Positions 7,296-15,442 of a stretch of 64,000 nucleotides of DNA are shown piece by piece. The position numbers were made by a program, and so were the translations under genes. The first letter of the stretch is position 1; every line of letters begins with the position of its first letter. This DNA comes from Enterococcus casseliflavus NBRC 100478 (GTDB lineage: Bacteria; Bacillota; Bacilli; Lactobacillales; Enterococcaceae). The notes under the pieces were generated by a model. It did no database searches, was not told the origin of the DNA, and saw nothing but the letters and a program-made list of their open reading frames with translations. The DNA is taken from contig NZ_BCPT01000004.1 of NCBI RefSeq assembly GCF_001544095.1, forward strand, positions 1 through 64,000, given 5' to 3'.

Positions 7296-9306
7296 AACAC
7301 TTTTATTAACGGAATTGATGAATAGTACCGGTCCAGTTTCTTTAGATCGCATGATGCAAGTCTTAAAAGTCAGTAAACGAACGGTGTACCGTGAACTGGC
7401 TAATTTAGAAAAATCGCTGGAAACAGTAGGAGCTACCTTAGAGAAGGTCGGTCGTGGTCATTTCCAAATTTTTGCATCAGAAACGAGCATTCGCCAATTG
7501 CAAGAAGCCATTATGGCAGATACCGATCAAGAATTCGCGGCTAGTGAGCGACAACATCGTATTTTGCTGCAACTGACTACCGCCACGAAGCCTGTATCTA
7601 GTCATTTCTTCTTGGATCGCTACCAAATCAGCAATACGACGTTTTTTTCAGATATCAAACAGCTAGAAGAAAGTCTCGCACGGCTGCCGTTAAGGATCGT
7701 GCGCAATCAAGGGTATGAGATCGAAGGCTCCGAAAAATATCGGCGGTTGATCACAGCCAATACACTAGTGATGGAGATCAATGAGTACCAATTTTTCCAT
7801 TTACTGGAAACCGATGATGAAGCCCCGTTTATTTTTCAATTTCTGTCCCGTGACCATCTATTGCTAGCCCAGCGGCTGATTCGAGAAACCATCGAGCCGC
7901 AGTTCAAGGAACTTAGTGACCGCAAATTGGCGTTTATCGTCTTGATGCTGGCGCTAGCCATGGATCGGGTAGCTTTGGGCTACACGGTGGAAGAAGAGAC
8001 GTACCCGAGTCAGATCAACAAAGACTTGCTGAAGGTGGCGAAAAAGATTTTTGCTCAGATCGCCGAAAAGACGAAACTGCTTTATTCCATCAACGAAATC
8101 GTCTTTTTTGCCGTGTTACTAGGTGATTTTGCTAATTCCTTTGATCGTGATTTTTTTGATGACAATTTTGATACCGACTTGGCTTATCGTGTAAAACGCT
8201 TGATCGAATTGGTCAGTGAGCAAACGGAAGTGGCGTTTTATGAAGATACGAACTTGTATAAAATGCTGCTGACCCATATCTCAGGAGTGATGACGCGGGC
8301 GATTTTAGAAGAAGATCATTTGAACAACCCTATCCTAGAAAAAATCATGAACCAGTATGTCGAGATCGCCAGCGGGATTCGTAATCATCTGCCGCAGGTC
8401 TTTCCGCAGCAGCAGTTCTCGGAAGAAGAAATCGCCTATATGGTCCTGCATTTTGCCAATTCGTTGGAAAAAAATCCGAAAGTGTTAGAAGTCAATATTG
8501 CAGGGATCTCTCCTAGCGGATTAGCCTCCATCAGTTTATTAGAGATGCAGCTGCGGAAACATTTTCCCTTTATCAATCAAATCACCTTCTTTCGAGTGGG
8601 GGATGTCAAACGGGAAAATATCGAGGAGACCTATGACTTGGTGATCTCGACTTCCTTGCTGCCAGGGTATCAAGGAGAGTACAAACTCGTTTCACCGATC
8701 CTGCTAGAAGAAGACATTCAAGAGTTGAAGAAGGCCTTCCAAGCCATTAGTCAGAAAAAACGTTCCGCAAAAAAAGCACCCTCTGCTTTGGTCAAAGAGG
8801 AATCCTATGAAGCGGTCTTGGCTTTTATCGAAGCCATTAACCAGCTATTGGCGCTGTTTCAAGTGCAAGCCATTGATAACCCAGCGGACTTGGAAGAAAC
8901 GTTGCAGCTGGTGCTGACGTCTTTTGATGAACATGTTGTTTTGGATCGTGAGAAAGTCGTTGATCGTCTCTTACGGCGCTACTTCCAAGCGCCAGTGGGC
9001 ATTCCTGACACTCACTTTGCCTTGTTTCACGCGGCGAGCTCGGCGATCCTGCAACCAGTTTTTCGTATTTTCGACTTGAAACAGCCTTTGCCCCTTTTAG
9101 CGATGGATAAAAAAGAAATCGCTGTTACCCGTTTATTAGTCATGCTGGCGCCGTATCCTATCAATGAAACAAGCTCTCAGATGTTAGGAAAAATCAGTGG
9201 TTCGATCATTATGAATGATCTAAATACGGAGATTTTTAATTCGGGCAATGATTCGATTATTTATCAGTTGCTCTCTTCGCTCTTGATTGAAGAAGTAAAA
9301 CAATAG
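7276..9306 (+). CDS. mtlR: PTS-regulated transcriptional activator MtlR (PRD family)
   Basis: MtlR-type activator (676 aa). In order: an N-terminal winged HTH (KRTVYRELANLEKSLE near residues 35-50), a second Mga-like HTH, two PRD domains with regulatory His (second PRD around 300-405, ending YMVLHFANSLEK), a GatB-like IIB module (about 415-495), and a mannitol IIA-like domain at the C terminus. In the family, phosphorylation by HPr and by the mannitol EII decides activity. Its ATG overlaps the preceding IICB and has AAGGAG 6 nt upstream. The likely target is the palindrome at 9974-9995 before the second mtlA. Its placement between IICB and IIA of the first set is unusual. Confidence 0.92.
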   Translation: MFLTNRETLLLTELMNSTGPVSLDRMMQVLKVSKRTVYRELANLEKSLETVGATLEKVGRGHFQIFASETSIRQLQEAIMADTDQEFAASERQHRILLQLTTATKPVSSHFFLDRYQISNTTFFSDIKQLEESLARLPLRIVRNQGYEIEGSEKYRRLITANTLVMEINEYQFFHLLETDDEAPFIFQFLSRDHLLLAQRLIRETIEPQFKELSDRKLAFIVLMLALAMDRVALGYTVEEETYPSQINKDLLKVAKKIFAQIAEKTKLLYSINEIVFFAVLLGDFANSFDRDFFDDNFDTDLAYRVKRLIELVSEQTEVAFYEDTNLYKMLLTHISGVMTRAILEEDHLNNPILEKIMNQYVEIASGIRNHLPQVFPQQQFSEEEIAYMVLHFANSLEKNPKVLEVNIAGISPSGLASISLLEMQLRKHFPFINQITFFRVGDVKRENIEETYDLVISTSLLPGYQGEYKLVSPILLEEDIQELKKAFQAISQKKRSAKKAPSALVKEESYEAVLAFIEAINQLLALFQVQAIDNPADLEETLQLVLTSFDEHVVLDREKVVDRLLRRYFQAPVGIPDTHFALFHAASSAILQPVFRIFDLKQPLPLLAMDKKEIAVTRLLVMLAPYPINETSSQMLGKISGSIIMNDLNTEIFNSGNDSIIYQLLSSLLIEEVKQ

Positions 9307-9318
9307 GAGGGATCAGCG

Positions 9319-9753
9319 ATGTATATTCCACAGGAGCGGATTTTGTTGGATCAACACTTTACCGATGCCACAGAGGCCCTGAAAAAAATTGGTGAGTACT
9401 TAGTCAACCAGGAGATCGTTTCCTTCCCCTATGTCAAAAGCCTTTTGCGGCGCCATCAAAAAACAGGTGTTTACATCGGCAACTTTGTGGCATTGCCCCA
9501 TGCGGAAGAAGAAGCCCAGCAATGGATCAAGGAAGAAGGACTCTTTTTGATCCAAGTGCCTGATGGCGTCGACTTCGGCACGAAGGAGCAGCCTAAAATC
9601 GCTACGATCCTTTTCGTAGTCGTCCTAAAAGAGCAGCAATTAGCTGTTTTGCAAGAAATCGCCTTTTTTTGTTCTGATATGCAAAATGTTCGGGCGCTTA
9701 GTGATGCCGAATCGGTTGAAGAGATCCAACAGATTTTGCTGGCAGAAGAATAA
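9319..9753 (+). CDS. mtlF: Mannitol-specific PTS EIIA, first paralogue
   Basis: A 144-aa IIA of the mannitol/fructose class, which passes phosphate from HPr~P to the IIB cysteine. Active-site His61 lies in NFVALPHAEEEA; VPDGVDFG and LQEIAFFCSD are typical of MtlF. The ATG is preceded by AGGAGGG and lies 12 nt after mtlR. It is the third gene of the mtlA-mtlR-mtlF set, which lacks its own dehydrogenase. Residues resemble the second IIA (11853-12290) throughout, so the two are paralogues. Confidence 0.93.
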   Translation: MYIPQERILLDQHFTDATEALKKIGEYLVNQEIVSFPYVKSLLRRHQKTGVYIGNFVALPHAEEEAQQWIKEEGLFLIQVPDGVDFGTKEQPKIATILFVVVLKEQQLAVLQEIAFFCSDMQNVRALSDAESVEEIQQILLAEE

Positions 9754-9816
9754 GCGATCAGCAGCAGACTGGCTTGCAACAAGAGCAGCGAACGAAATAC
9801 ATGAATGAGCTGCCTC

Positions 9817-9869
9817 CGTGTACTTGCTCTTTCTACCTTGTGTAGAAGGAGTGAGTACACGTTTTTTTT
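9817..9869 (+). terminator. Terminator of the first mannitol set
   Basis: A 20-bp stem with only three G-T pairs (left arm 9817-9836, right arm 9842-9861), then eight T. This stops the mtlA-mtlR-mtlF transcript before the second operon. Confidence 0.92.
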
Positions 9870-9892
9870 GTGTTTTGGCAAAATCCCAAAAA

Positions 9893-9908
9893 TGCTCCAC
9901 GTGAAACA
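9893..9908. promoter_or_regulatory. parS-like site
   Basis: TGCTCCACGTGAAACA matches the Firmicute ParB consensus TGTTNCACGTGAAACA at every specified base but one (C for T at position 3). It is intergenic, between two terminators. The region probably lies in the origin-proximal part of the chromosome, since rpoB does in Enterococcus, which suits ParB loading. Confidence 0.6.
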
Positions 9909-9954
9909 TAACAAAAATAAGCGAGTGCAGGGGCTGCTCGCCTTTTTTTGTTAT
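9908..9954. terminator. Second hairpin before the mtlA2 promoter
   Basis: ATAACAAAAA...GCGAG / CTCGC...TTTTTTTGTTAT: a GC core with long A/T arms on both sides, ending in seven T. It could stop read-through from either strand. Confidence 0.6.
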
Positions 9955-9973
9955 GCCTGTTTGGCTACAAGTT

Positions 9974-9995
9974 TTGGCACAGTTTTTTGTGCCAA
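9974..9995. promoter_or_regulatory. MtlR operator upstream of mtlA2
   Basis: TTGGCACA-N6-TGTGCCAA is a perfect inverted repeat. It has the half sites of the Bacillus/Geobacillus MtlR operator TTGNCACA-N4-TGTGNCAA, with a spacer two bases longer. It is centred about 55 nt before the expected transcription start, a normal activator position. Confidence 0.65.
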
Positions 9996-10003
9996 AGTAC
10001 GAC

Positions 10004-10032
10004 TTTCGAGCTTTTTGGGAAGCGCCTACAAT
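10004..10032 (+). promoter_or_regulatory. Promoter of mtlA2 with overlapping cre candidate
   Basis: Weak -35 TTTCGA, 17-nt spacer, -10 TACAAT at 10027-10032. The poor -35 suits an activator-dependent promoter. Bases 10016-10031 match the CcpA cre consensus WTGNNARCGNWWWCAW except at two positions and overlap the -10, so glucose repression is plausible. Confidence 0.5.
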
Positions 10033-10064
10033 AAGGGTGTAAGCAGACGAGAGGAGAGAAAAAA

Positions 10065-11837
10065 ATGGAACAGACACAAAAAGCAGCCAAATCATCAGTC
10101 AAAGCAAAAGTTCAAAAATTAGGCAGTACGTTGTCGAGTATGGTGATGCCGAATATCGGCGCATTGATTGCATGGGGTGTATTAACGGCATTATTTATTC
10201 CAGATGGGTATTTACCAAATGAAGCCTTTGCAACGATGGTCGGTCCAATGCTAACGTATTTGATCCCAATCTTGATTGGGTATACTGGCGGGAAAGTGAT
10301 TGCTGGTGACCGCGGAGCCGTGGTTGGGGCGATCGCAACGATGGGGGTCATCGTCGGAACGGATATCCCAATGCTATTGGGTGCGATGATCATGGGTCCT
10401 TTAGGCGGTTGGGTCATCAAGAAATTTGACGAGATCTTCCAAGACAAAGTTCGCGCTGGCTTTGAAATGTTGGTCAACAACTTTTCATCAGGTTTGATCG
10501 GTTTTGCCTTAGCATTACTGGGCTTTGTAGCAATCGGACCAGTTGTGAACACCTTGACAGAAGCAATGGCAGCAGGGGTCGAAGTGATCGTCAATGCCCA
10601 CTTGATTCCATTAGCCAATATCTTTATTGAACCAGCAAAAATCTTATTCTTAAACAATGCTATCAACCATGGAATTTTGACACCATTAGGTACTGAGCAA
10701 GTCAGCGAATTTGGGAAATCGATCCTTTACTTATTAGAAGCCAATCCTGGACCTGGTTTAGGAGTCTTGCTAGCCTTCACTTTCTTCGGAAAAGGAGCAG
10801 CGAAATCTTCGGCACCTGGAGCGATCATCATTCACTTTATCGGTGGGATCCATGAGATCTACTTCCCATACGTCATGATGAAACCATTGATGTTCTTAGC
10901 CGTGATTGCCGGCGGTGTATCAGGAAGCTTTACCTTCCAATTGTTAGGTGCAGGCTTACGGGCACCTGCTTCACCAGGTTCGATCATTGCGATCTTAGCA
11001 ATGACGCCATTCAACTCGGTGATGAGTGTCGTTTCTGTCTTAGCGGGAATTGCCGTAGGAGCAGGCGTATCCTTTATCGTCGCTGCCGCGATCTTGAAAG
11101 CAGATGCGAAGGATACGGTGGATAATTTTGAAGAAAAAGTACAACAAACGCAAGCAGCAAAACTTAGCTCAAAAGGCTTGGCGGCTCAACCAATGACTGG
11201 CATCAATCGTATCATCTTCGCATGTGATGCAGGCATGGGCTCCAGTGCTATGGGGGCATCGATCTTACGGAAAAAAGTCAAAGAAGCGGGTCTTCCACAA
11301 AATGTCTCGAATTCCGCCATCAACAATTTAACGGACGATGCCAATACGCTGATCGTCACTCAAGAAGAATTGCAAGAACGTGCCAAACAAAAAGCGCCAA
11401 ATGCGACCTTTGTCGCGGTTGAAAATTTCCTGAACTCTCCACGGTACGATGAAATCGTAGCCACATTGTCAGGGACTAAGACAACGGGGGAGTCAGCAAA
11501 AAAGTCTGAAGCAGGCAACCAGGTAGATGTTCCTTCCGCCAATGACCTTAAGCAAGTCAGCGAAATCATTTTGGCCCACGATGATCGCAAAGGTTCGGCA
11601 ACGATGGCTCAGAAAGTCTTCCAAGATCTTTTAGCCAAAGAAGCTCTGACGATGCCGATCAGAAAAAGCCATATCAATGATCTCCATGCCAACGCCTCTT
11701 CACTGGTGATCACAAAAGAAGCCCTAACGCCGCAAGCGCAAACGTCAGCGCCAGAAGCGATCCACCTATCTGTCAATAATTTGATGGGAACGACGAACTA
11801 TCAACGGATCGTAGCATCGATCAAAGCAGCAAATTAA
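10065..11837 (+). CDS. mtlA: Mannitol PTS EIICB, second paralogue
   Basis: Mannitol EIICB (590 aa). IIC spans about residues 20-350 (VMPNIGALIAWG at the start, NNAINHGILTPLG, EANPGPGLG, GGIHEIYFPY). IIB carries phosphorylated Cys387 in CDAGMGSSAMGAS. A linker with KTTGESAKKSEAG leads to a second IIB-like domain in which the Cys loop has become AHDDRKGSATMAQ, so it cannot take phosphate. ATG with GAGGAGA upstream. It is followed by IIA and MtlD in one operon under an MtlR operator, so this is the main mannitol uptake system. Length fits streptococcal MtlA proteins, which are longer than the Bacillus form. Confidence 0.95.
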   Translation: MEQTQKAAKSSVKAKVQKLGSTLSSMVMPNIGALIAWGVLTALFIPDGYLPNEAFATMVGPMLTYLIPILIGYTGGKVIAGDRGAVVGAIATMGVIVGTDIPMLLGAMIMGPLGGWVIKKFDEIFQDKVRAGFEMLVNNFSSGLIGFALALLGFVAIGPVVNTLTEAMAAGVEVIVNAHLIPLANIFIEPAKILFLNNAINHGILTPLGTEQVSEFGKSILYLLEANPGPGLGVLLAFTFFGKGAAKSSAPGAIIIHFIGGIHEIYFPYVMMKPLMFLAVIAGGVSGSFTFQLLGAGLRAPASPGSIIAILAMTPFNSVMSVVSVLAGIAVGAGVSFIVAAAILKADAKDTVDNFEEKVQQTQAAKLSSKGLAAQPMTGINRIIFACDAGMGSSAMGASILRKKVKEAGLPQNVSNSAINNLTDDANTLIVTQEELQERAKQKAPNATFVAVENFLNSPRYDEIVATLSGTKTTGESAKKSEAGNQVDVPSANDLKQVSEIILAHDDRKGSATMAQKVFQDLLAKEALTMPIRKSHINDLHANASSLVITKEALTPQAQTSAPEAIHLSVNNLMGTTNYQRIVASIKAAN

Positions 11838-11852
11838 GAAAGGATGAGTCGA

Positions 11853-12290
11853 ATGCAAGTATTAGAAAAAGACATGATTGAATTGAACAAACAATTTGCG
11901 ACCAAAGAAGAAGCCATTCGTTACTGCGGCGAAAAATTGCTGGCGGCAGGCTGTGTGGAAAAAGAATACGTCGAAGCCATGCTTGAGCGTGACGAGATGC
12001 TCTCAGTCTATATGGGGAACTTTATTGCGATTCCTCACGGCACGGATGAAGCCAAAAAATACGTCAAAAAATCTGGTATCTGTATCGTGCAAGTACCGGA
12101 TGGCGTGAATTTCGGTACCGCGGACGAAGGAAAAATTGTCACCGTCCTTTTCGGCATCGCGGGCAAAGGGGAAGATCACCTGCAATTGGTCCAACAAATC
12201 GCCCTCTTTTGCAGCGATATCGATAACGTTGTCGAATTGGCGGATGCCTTAGATAAAGAAGAAATCGCCCAAAGTTTGACCGTAGCATAA
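11853..12290 (+). CDS. mtlF: Mannitol-specific PTS EIIA, second paralogue
   Basis: IIA of the mannitol PTS, 145 aa from ATG 11853, which has AAAGGA 8 nt upstream. The ATG at 11844 overlaps that ribosome binding site, so it is rejected. Phosphorylated His62 lies in [20 protein letters not shown] and [15 protein letters not shown] complete the family pattern. It lies between mtlA2 and mtlD and supplies phosphate to the IIB Cys of the preceding gene. Confidence 0.95.
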   Translation: MQVLEKDMIELNKQFATKEEAIRYCGEKLLAAGCVEKEYVEAMLERDEMLSVYMGNFIAIPHGTDEAKKYVKKSGICIVQVPDGVNFGTADEGKIVTVLFGIAGKGEDHLQLVQQIALFCSDIDNVVELADALDKEEIAQSLTVA

Positions 12291-12312
12291 GGATTTAAGG
12301 AGGAGACAAGAC

Positions 12313-13461
12313 ATGAAGGCAGTTCACTTTGGTGCAGGTAATATTGGTCGCGGCTTTATCGGCGAGATATTGGCTGCCAACAACTTTGAAATCACATTTA
12401 TTGATGTCAATGAAACGATCATTGACGCCTTAAAAGCAAGACAAGGGTATACGATCGAATTAGCCGATGAGACCCAAGAACAGATCCACATCGAGCATGT
12501 GACGGGATTGAACAATGCCAAAGAACCAGAAGCGGTGATCCAAGCGATCGCCGAGGCAGACATCCTTACGACCGCCATTGGTCCCAACATTTTGCCGCAT
12601 ATCGCTGAGCTGATCGCCAAAGGCTTAGAAGCACGTCAGCAACACCCAGACAAGCCAGCCATTGATGTGATCGCCTGTGAGAACATGATCGGCGGATCGA
12701 CCTTTTTAAAAAGCGAAGTGCAAAAATACGTTGCGGATTGGTCAGCATTGGAAGCGACGGTTGGTTTTCCAGATGCAGCGGTGGACCGCATCGTACCGCT
12801 GCAGCACCATGAAGATCCTTTATTCGTTCAAGTAGAACCTTTTTGCGAATGGGTGATCCAAGAGTCAGGGATGAAATCCTCGATCCATCTGCAAGGGGTC
12901 CATTATGTGGCGGACCTGGAACCGTATATTGAACGGAAATTATTCAGTGTCAATACGGGTCATGCTACGGTAGCGTACACAGGCGCCCTCCAAGGCTATC
13001 AGACGATCGATGAAGCGATGCAGGACCATTTAGTGGTGATCCAATTAAAATCCGTTCTCGAAGAAACTGGGCGGCTTTTAATTGAGAAGTGGGCCTTTGA
13101 TCCCGAAGAACATGAACGGTATATCGAAAAAATCATCCAACGCTTTAAAAACAAACACATTTCCGATGCTATCACTCGGGTGGCACGGACACCTGTCCGC
13201 AAATTAGGGACCGAAGAACGTTTTATCCGACCAGTCCTTGAGTTAGAAAAACGCAACATGCAGCCAGATCATCTCTATGAAACGATCGGCATGATCTTCA
13301 ACTACAAAGACCCTGAAGATGAGCAAAGCCAACAGTTGCAAGTACTTTTGGATGAAAAATCACTACCGGAAGTCATTGCAGAAATCACTGGCTTACAAGA
13401 TGAAGACATGATTGAAACGATCCGACAAAACATTGAAAAATATGCGTATGTTGCCGCATAA
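12313..13461 (+). CDS. mtlD: Mannitol-1-phosphate 5-dehydrogenase
   Basis: MtlD (382 aa) oxidises mannitol-1-phosphate to fructose-6-phosphate with NAD+, feeding glycolysis. The N terminus MKAVHFGAGNIGRGFIGEI is the Rossmann NAD motif. CENMIGGSTFLK and the catalytic region with KRKLFSVNTGHA-type sequence (RKLFSVNTGHATVAY) are present. RBS AAGGAGGAG. It is the only dehydrogenase for the two PTS sets and the last gene of the operon, followed by an exceptionally large hairpin. Confidence 0.97.
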   Translation: MKAVHFGAGNIGRGFIGEILAANNFEITFIDVNETIIDALKARQGYTIELADETQEQIHIEHVTGLNNAKEPEAVIQAIAEADILTTAIGPNILPHIAELIAKGLEARQQHPDKPAIDVIACENMIGGSTFLKSEVQKYVADWSALEATVGFPDAAVDRIVPLQHHEDPLFVQVEPFCEWVIQESGMKSSIHLQGVHYVADLEPYIERKLFSVNTGHATVAYTGALQGYQTIDEAMQDHLVVIQLKSVLEETGRLLIEKWAFDPEEHERYIEKIIQRFKNKHISDAITRVARTPVRKLGTEERFIRPVLELEKRNMQPDHLYETIGMIFNYKDPEDEQSQQLQVLLDEKSLPEVIAEITGLQDEDMIETIRQNIEKYAYVAA

Positions 13462-13474
13462 AAACGAGTAACAC

Positions 13475-13576
13475 ACAGAACAAGCAGATAAATTGCCGCA
13501 TCCGTAAAAGCTAGCTCAACAAGCGAGCTTTTGCGGATGTGGCAATTTCTTTCAACGCTTGTTCTGTATTTTTTTG
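13475..13576 (+). terminator. Large nested terminator after mtlD
   Basis: An outer 11-bp stem (ACAGAACAAGC 13475-13485 with GCTTGTTCTGT 13557-13567) encloses an inner stem of about 22 bp (13490-13512 with 13526-13548, few mismatches), followed by ATTTTTTT. Far larger than the usual terminator. Confidence 0.8.
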
Positions 13577-13636
13577 CTCACTGATTGACCTTTGCTGCTA
13601 ACTTGACGATAATAAGAAAAGAAATGAGGGAGAGCG

Positions 13637-13936
13637 ATGGAACGATGGTTTGAAGAAGCCCAGCTTCAAGTAATTGAGTTGCCAATCGAATGGCAGGAAA
13701 ACCGCCCCGTCTATCGGGCCTTTATCCGTGAATTGCCGACGATCCAAGCAGAAGGAACTTCGCGGCAAGCTGTTTATCGGCAGTTGGCAGAAGCCTATGC
13801 GGCTTACCTTGCCCAACTTCGAGAGGCCAATGAGGCACAGGAAGAAATGACATCTTCTTTATTATCGACGGAAGAGTTATTGCGCTATTACGATGGCGAG
13901 ACTTTCGATGGTTTTGAGCTGCCCTCTGACGAGTAA
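13637..13936 (+). CDS. Small protein with HicB-like pattern, unknown function
   Basis: A 99-aa acidic protein with a good ribosome binding site (GAGGGAGAG) 8 nt before ATG. The central part, VYRAFIRELPTIQAEGTSRQAVYRQLAEAYAAYL, resembles the partial RNase H fold of HicB antitoxins (strand, ELP, then G-x-S/T-x-x-x-A helix). No HicA-like toxin gene lies beside it and no C-terminal DNA-binding domain is evident. The end is very acidic (FDGFELPSDE). It may be a solitary HicB-like protein; function is not known. Confidence 0.7.
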   Translation: MERWFEEAQLQVIELPIEWQENRPVYRAFIRELPTIQAEGTSRQAVYRQLAEAYAAYLAQLREANEAQEEMTSSLLSTEELLRYYDGETFDGFELPSDE

Positions 13937-13977
13937 CGGGAAACGAGCCATTCACTGAAAACTGAAAAGCTATGCAA

Positions 13978-14047
13978 GAAAAAACCGCTCAGCTGCAGCT
14001 CGATCGATACGAAGGATCGAACGCTGCAACTGGCGGCTTTTTTTCTC
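13978..14047. terminator. Bidirectional terminator between convergent genes
   Basis: AAAAAACCGC...GCTGCAGC / GCTGCA...GCGGCTTTTTTT with an inner TCGATC/GATCGA stem. A-run on the left and T-run on the right let it serve both the 13637 gene and the minus-strand DJ-1 gene. Confidence 0.75.
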
Positions 14048-14071
14048 TAAGAAACCAAGTCTTATTCGTGG

Positions 14072-14584
14072 TTAGTTCAATGCCTCGGTAATGGCTTGAT
14101 TGAAGGCATCTAGATCATCTGGGTTTCGGCTGGTGATCAACCGATAGGTTTCGTCGATCACGACGGGCTCATCTTTGACGGTGGCACCTGCGTAGGCTAA
14201 ATCTGGTCGCACAGAATCATAAGCCGTCAAGGTCAAATCTTTTGTCAGTCCTGTTTGGATAAACAGTTGTGGGCCGTGGCAAATGGCAAAGACGGGACGA
14301 TCAGATGTCAAAAAGTCTTTCGTCAATGACACATAGCGCTCATCGGTCCGTAATTGGTCAGGGGAGAAACCGCCTGGGATCAACAAAGCATCAAAACTTG
14401 CAGGATCGATCGTATCGATGGTCGCATCGACGGTAAATGTTCCACCTTGTTTGCCTTCGACGGTCTCGGCGCCTTCATTACTAATAACGACTACTTCGTG
14501 TCCAGCCGCTTCCAGTGCTTCTTTTGGTGACGTCAACTCAACATCTTCAACTAGATCAGTGACAATAACAGCAACTTTACTCAT
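14072..14584 (-). CDS. DJ-1/PfpI family protein
   Basis: A 170-aa DJ-1/PfpI superfamily protein of the YraA/GSP18/YhbO type. These are glyoxalase-III-like or deglycase stress proteins with class I amidotransferase fold. The nucleophile elbow AICHGPQ gives Cys102 and His103, and the conserved Glu lies near VEDVELTSPKEAL (residues 12-23). ALLIPGGFSPDQLR is typical. RBS GGAGGAG lies before ATG on the minus strand. It is monocistronic. Protease activity, often stated for PfpI, is not implied for this short cytoplasmic form. Confidence 0.88.
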   Translation of the reverse strand: MSKVAVIVTDLVEDVELTSPKEALEAAGHEVVVISNEGAETVEGKQGGTFTVDATIDTIDPASFDALLIPGGFSPDQLRTDERYVSLTKDFLTSDRPVFAICHGPQLFIQTGLTKDLTLTAYDSVRPDLAYAGATVKDEPVVIDETYRLITSRNPDDLDAFNQAITEALN

Positions 14585-14708
14585 TCGATCTCCTCCTTAT
14601 TACTTGATGAACAATTTGTTCACCTGCTATTATTTATGCTAACGAAGATTTTCGCTGTTGACAAATCATCTGTTTGTCCGCAGCTTGAAAAAGAAAGAAG
14701 GCAACGCC

Positions 14709-15260
14709 ATGGCAACGATCCAACTATTTATTTCTGATACCCCCCTTTGCTTTGAAAAAGCGGAATTCACTTTTATGGAAGAAAGATTTGTCATCGAGAA
14801 ACAGCAATTATTTGAAAAAGTTGATGCGGTGATGCATCAGGAGGTATCCTCGGCCTTGGTTTCATTGGTAGAAAAAGCCCTTTTGACGCTAGAAGCGATC
14901 GGGGAAGAAGAGGATTATTTCGACCTGCTTTATTTGACCTATGAGAATACCTGCCATTCCCTCAGCGGACAGCAATTACTCGCACAGCCGTTTCCAGCTG
15001 TAGAAGCAGCCTTGCAGCCAGTCTTTGATGAGTTGGCAGAACCGATCGTAGAAAAGTTTTATGAGGAGCTGACCAATCAGCTAGAAGAAGTCGCTGATGA
15101 TGAACTGTTTAGTTCTTATTATCTGGATGAGGAGGAAGCGGTGATCCAAATCGATGCCCCGATCCAACATGAAGAAGTGATCGCCTTGCCCGCCCTTTTA
15201 CGGGATTACCATGGCACGTTGCGATTGACCTTTGAAAAGTTTTATGAATACCTTGTGTAG
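14709..15260 (+). CDS. Acidic conserved protein of unknown function
   Basis: A 183-aa very acidic protein that I do not recognise. It starts MATIQLFISDTPLCFEK and ends LTFEKFYEYLV. No signal peptide or membrane helix is visible; it is rich in Glu and Leu and probably helical. ATG 14709 is chosen because AAGAAGG lies 7 nt upstream; the longer frame from 14658 has no ribosome binding site. It is followed directly by a terminator, so it is a single-gene unit. Function cannot be inferred. Confidence 0.7.
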   Translation: MATIQLFISDTPLCFEKAEFTFMEERFVIEKQQLFEKVDAVMHQEVSSALVSLVEKALLTLEAIGEEEDYFDLLYLTYENTCHSLSGQQLLAQPFPAVEAALQPVFDELAEPIVEKFYEELTNQLEEVADDELFSSYYLDEEEAVIQIDAPIQHEEVIALPALLRDYHGTLRLTFEKFYEYLV

Positions 15261-15287
15261 CGGCGGCAACTGCCGTCGTTGTTTTTT
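15259..15287 (+). terminator. Terminator after the acidic protein gene
   Basis: CGGCGGCA/TGCCGTCG stem with a two-base loop, followed by TTGTTTTTT; overlaps the stop codon. Confidence 0.8.
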
Positions 15288-15346
15288 GTGAAAACAGTTA
15301 CATGTTTAGTTTTTTTTTAAATCCTGCGACAGAAGCCTCGGGAATC

Positions 15347-15375
15347 TTGACCCTTTTGTCAGAAACGATTATAAA
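15347..15375 (+). promoter_or_regulatory. Promoter of the secreted/membrane gene pair
   Basis: TTGACC, 17-nt spacer, TATAAA. Placed 68 nt before the start at 15443. Confidence 0.65.
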
Positions 15376-15442
15376 GGTAAGAAGAGGCTGAAGGAACCGA
15401 GGCTGCCAATGGGCAACATCGGGTAAGAAAAGGATGAGAATC

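Larger units (their letters stand above)
9754..10064. other. 311-bp regulatory interval between the two mannitol sets
   Basis: No gene is supported here. It holds two hairpin terminators (9817-9869 and 9908-9954), a parS-like 16-mer (9893-9908), an MtlR-type palindrome (9974-9995), a possible cre site and the promoter of the second mtlA. Open frames across it lack homology and ribosome binding sites. Confidence 0.8.

Noticed and set aside
9805-10122. Open frame across the regulatory interval between the mannitol sets
   Set aside because: It runs through two terminators, the operator and the promoter, has no plausible protein pattern, and overlaps mtlA2.
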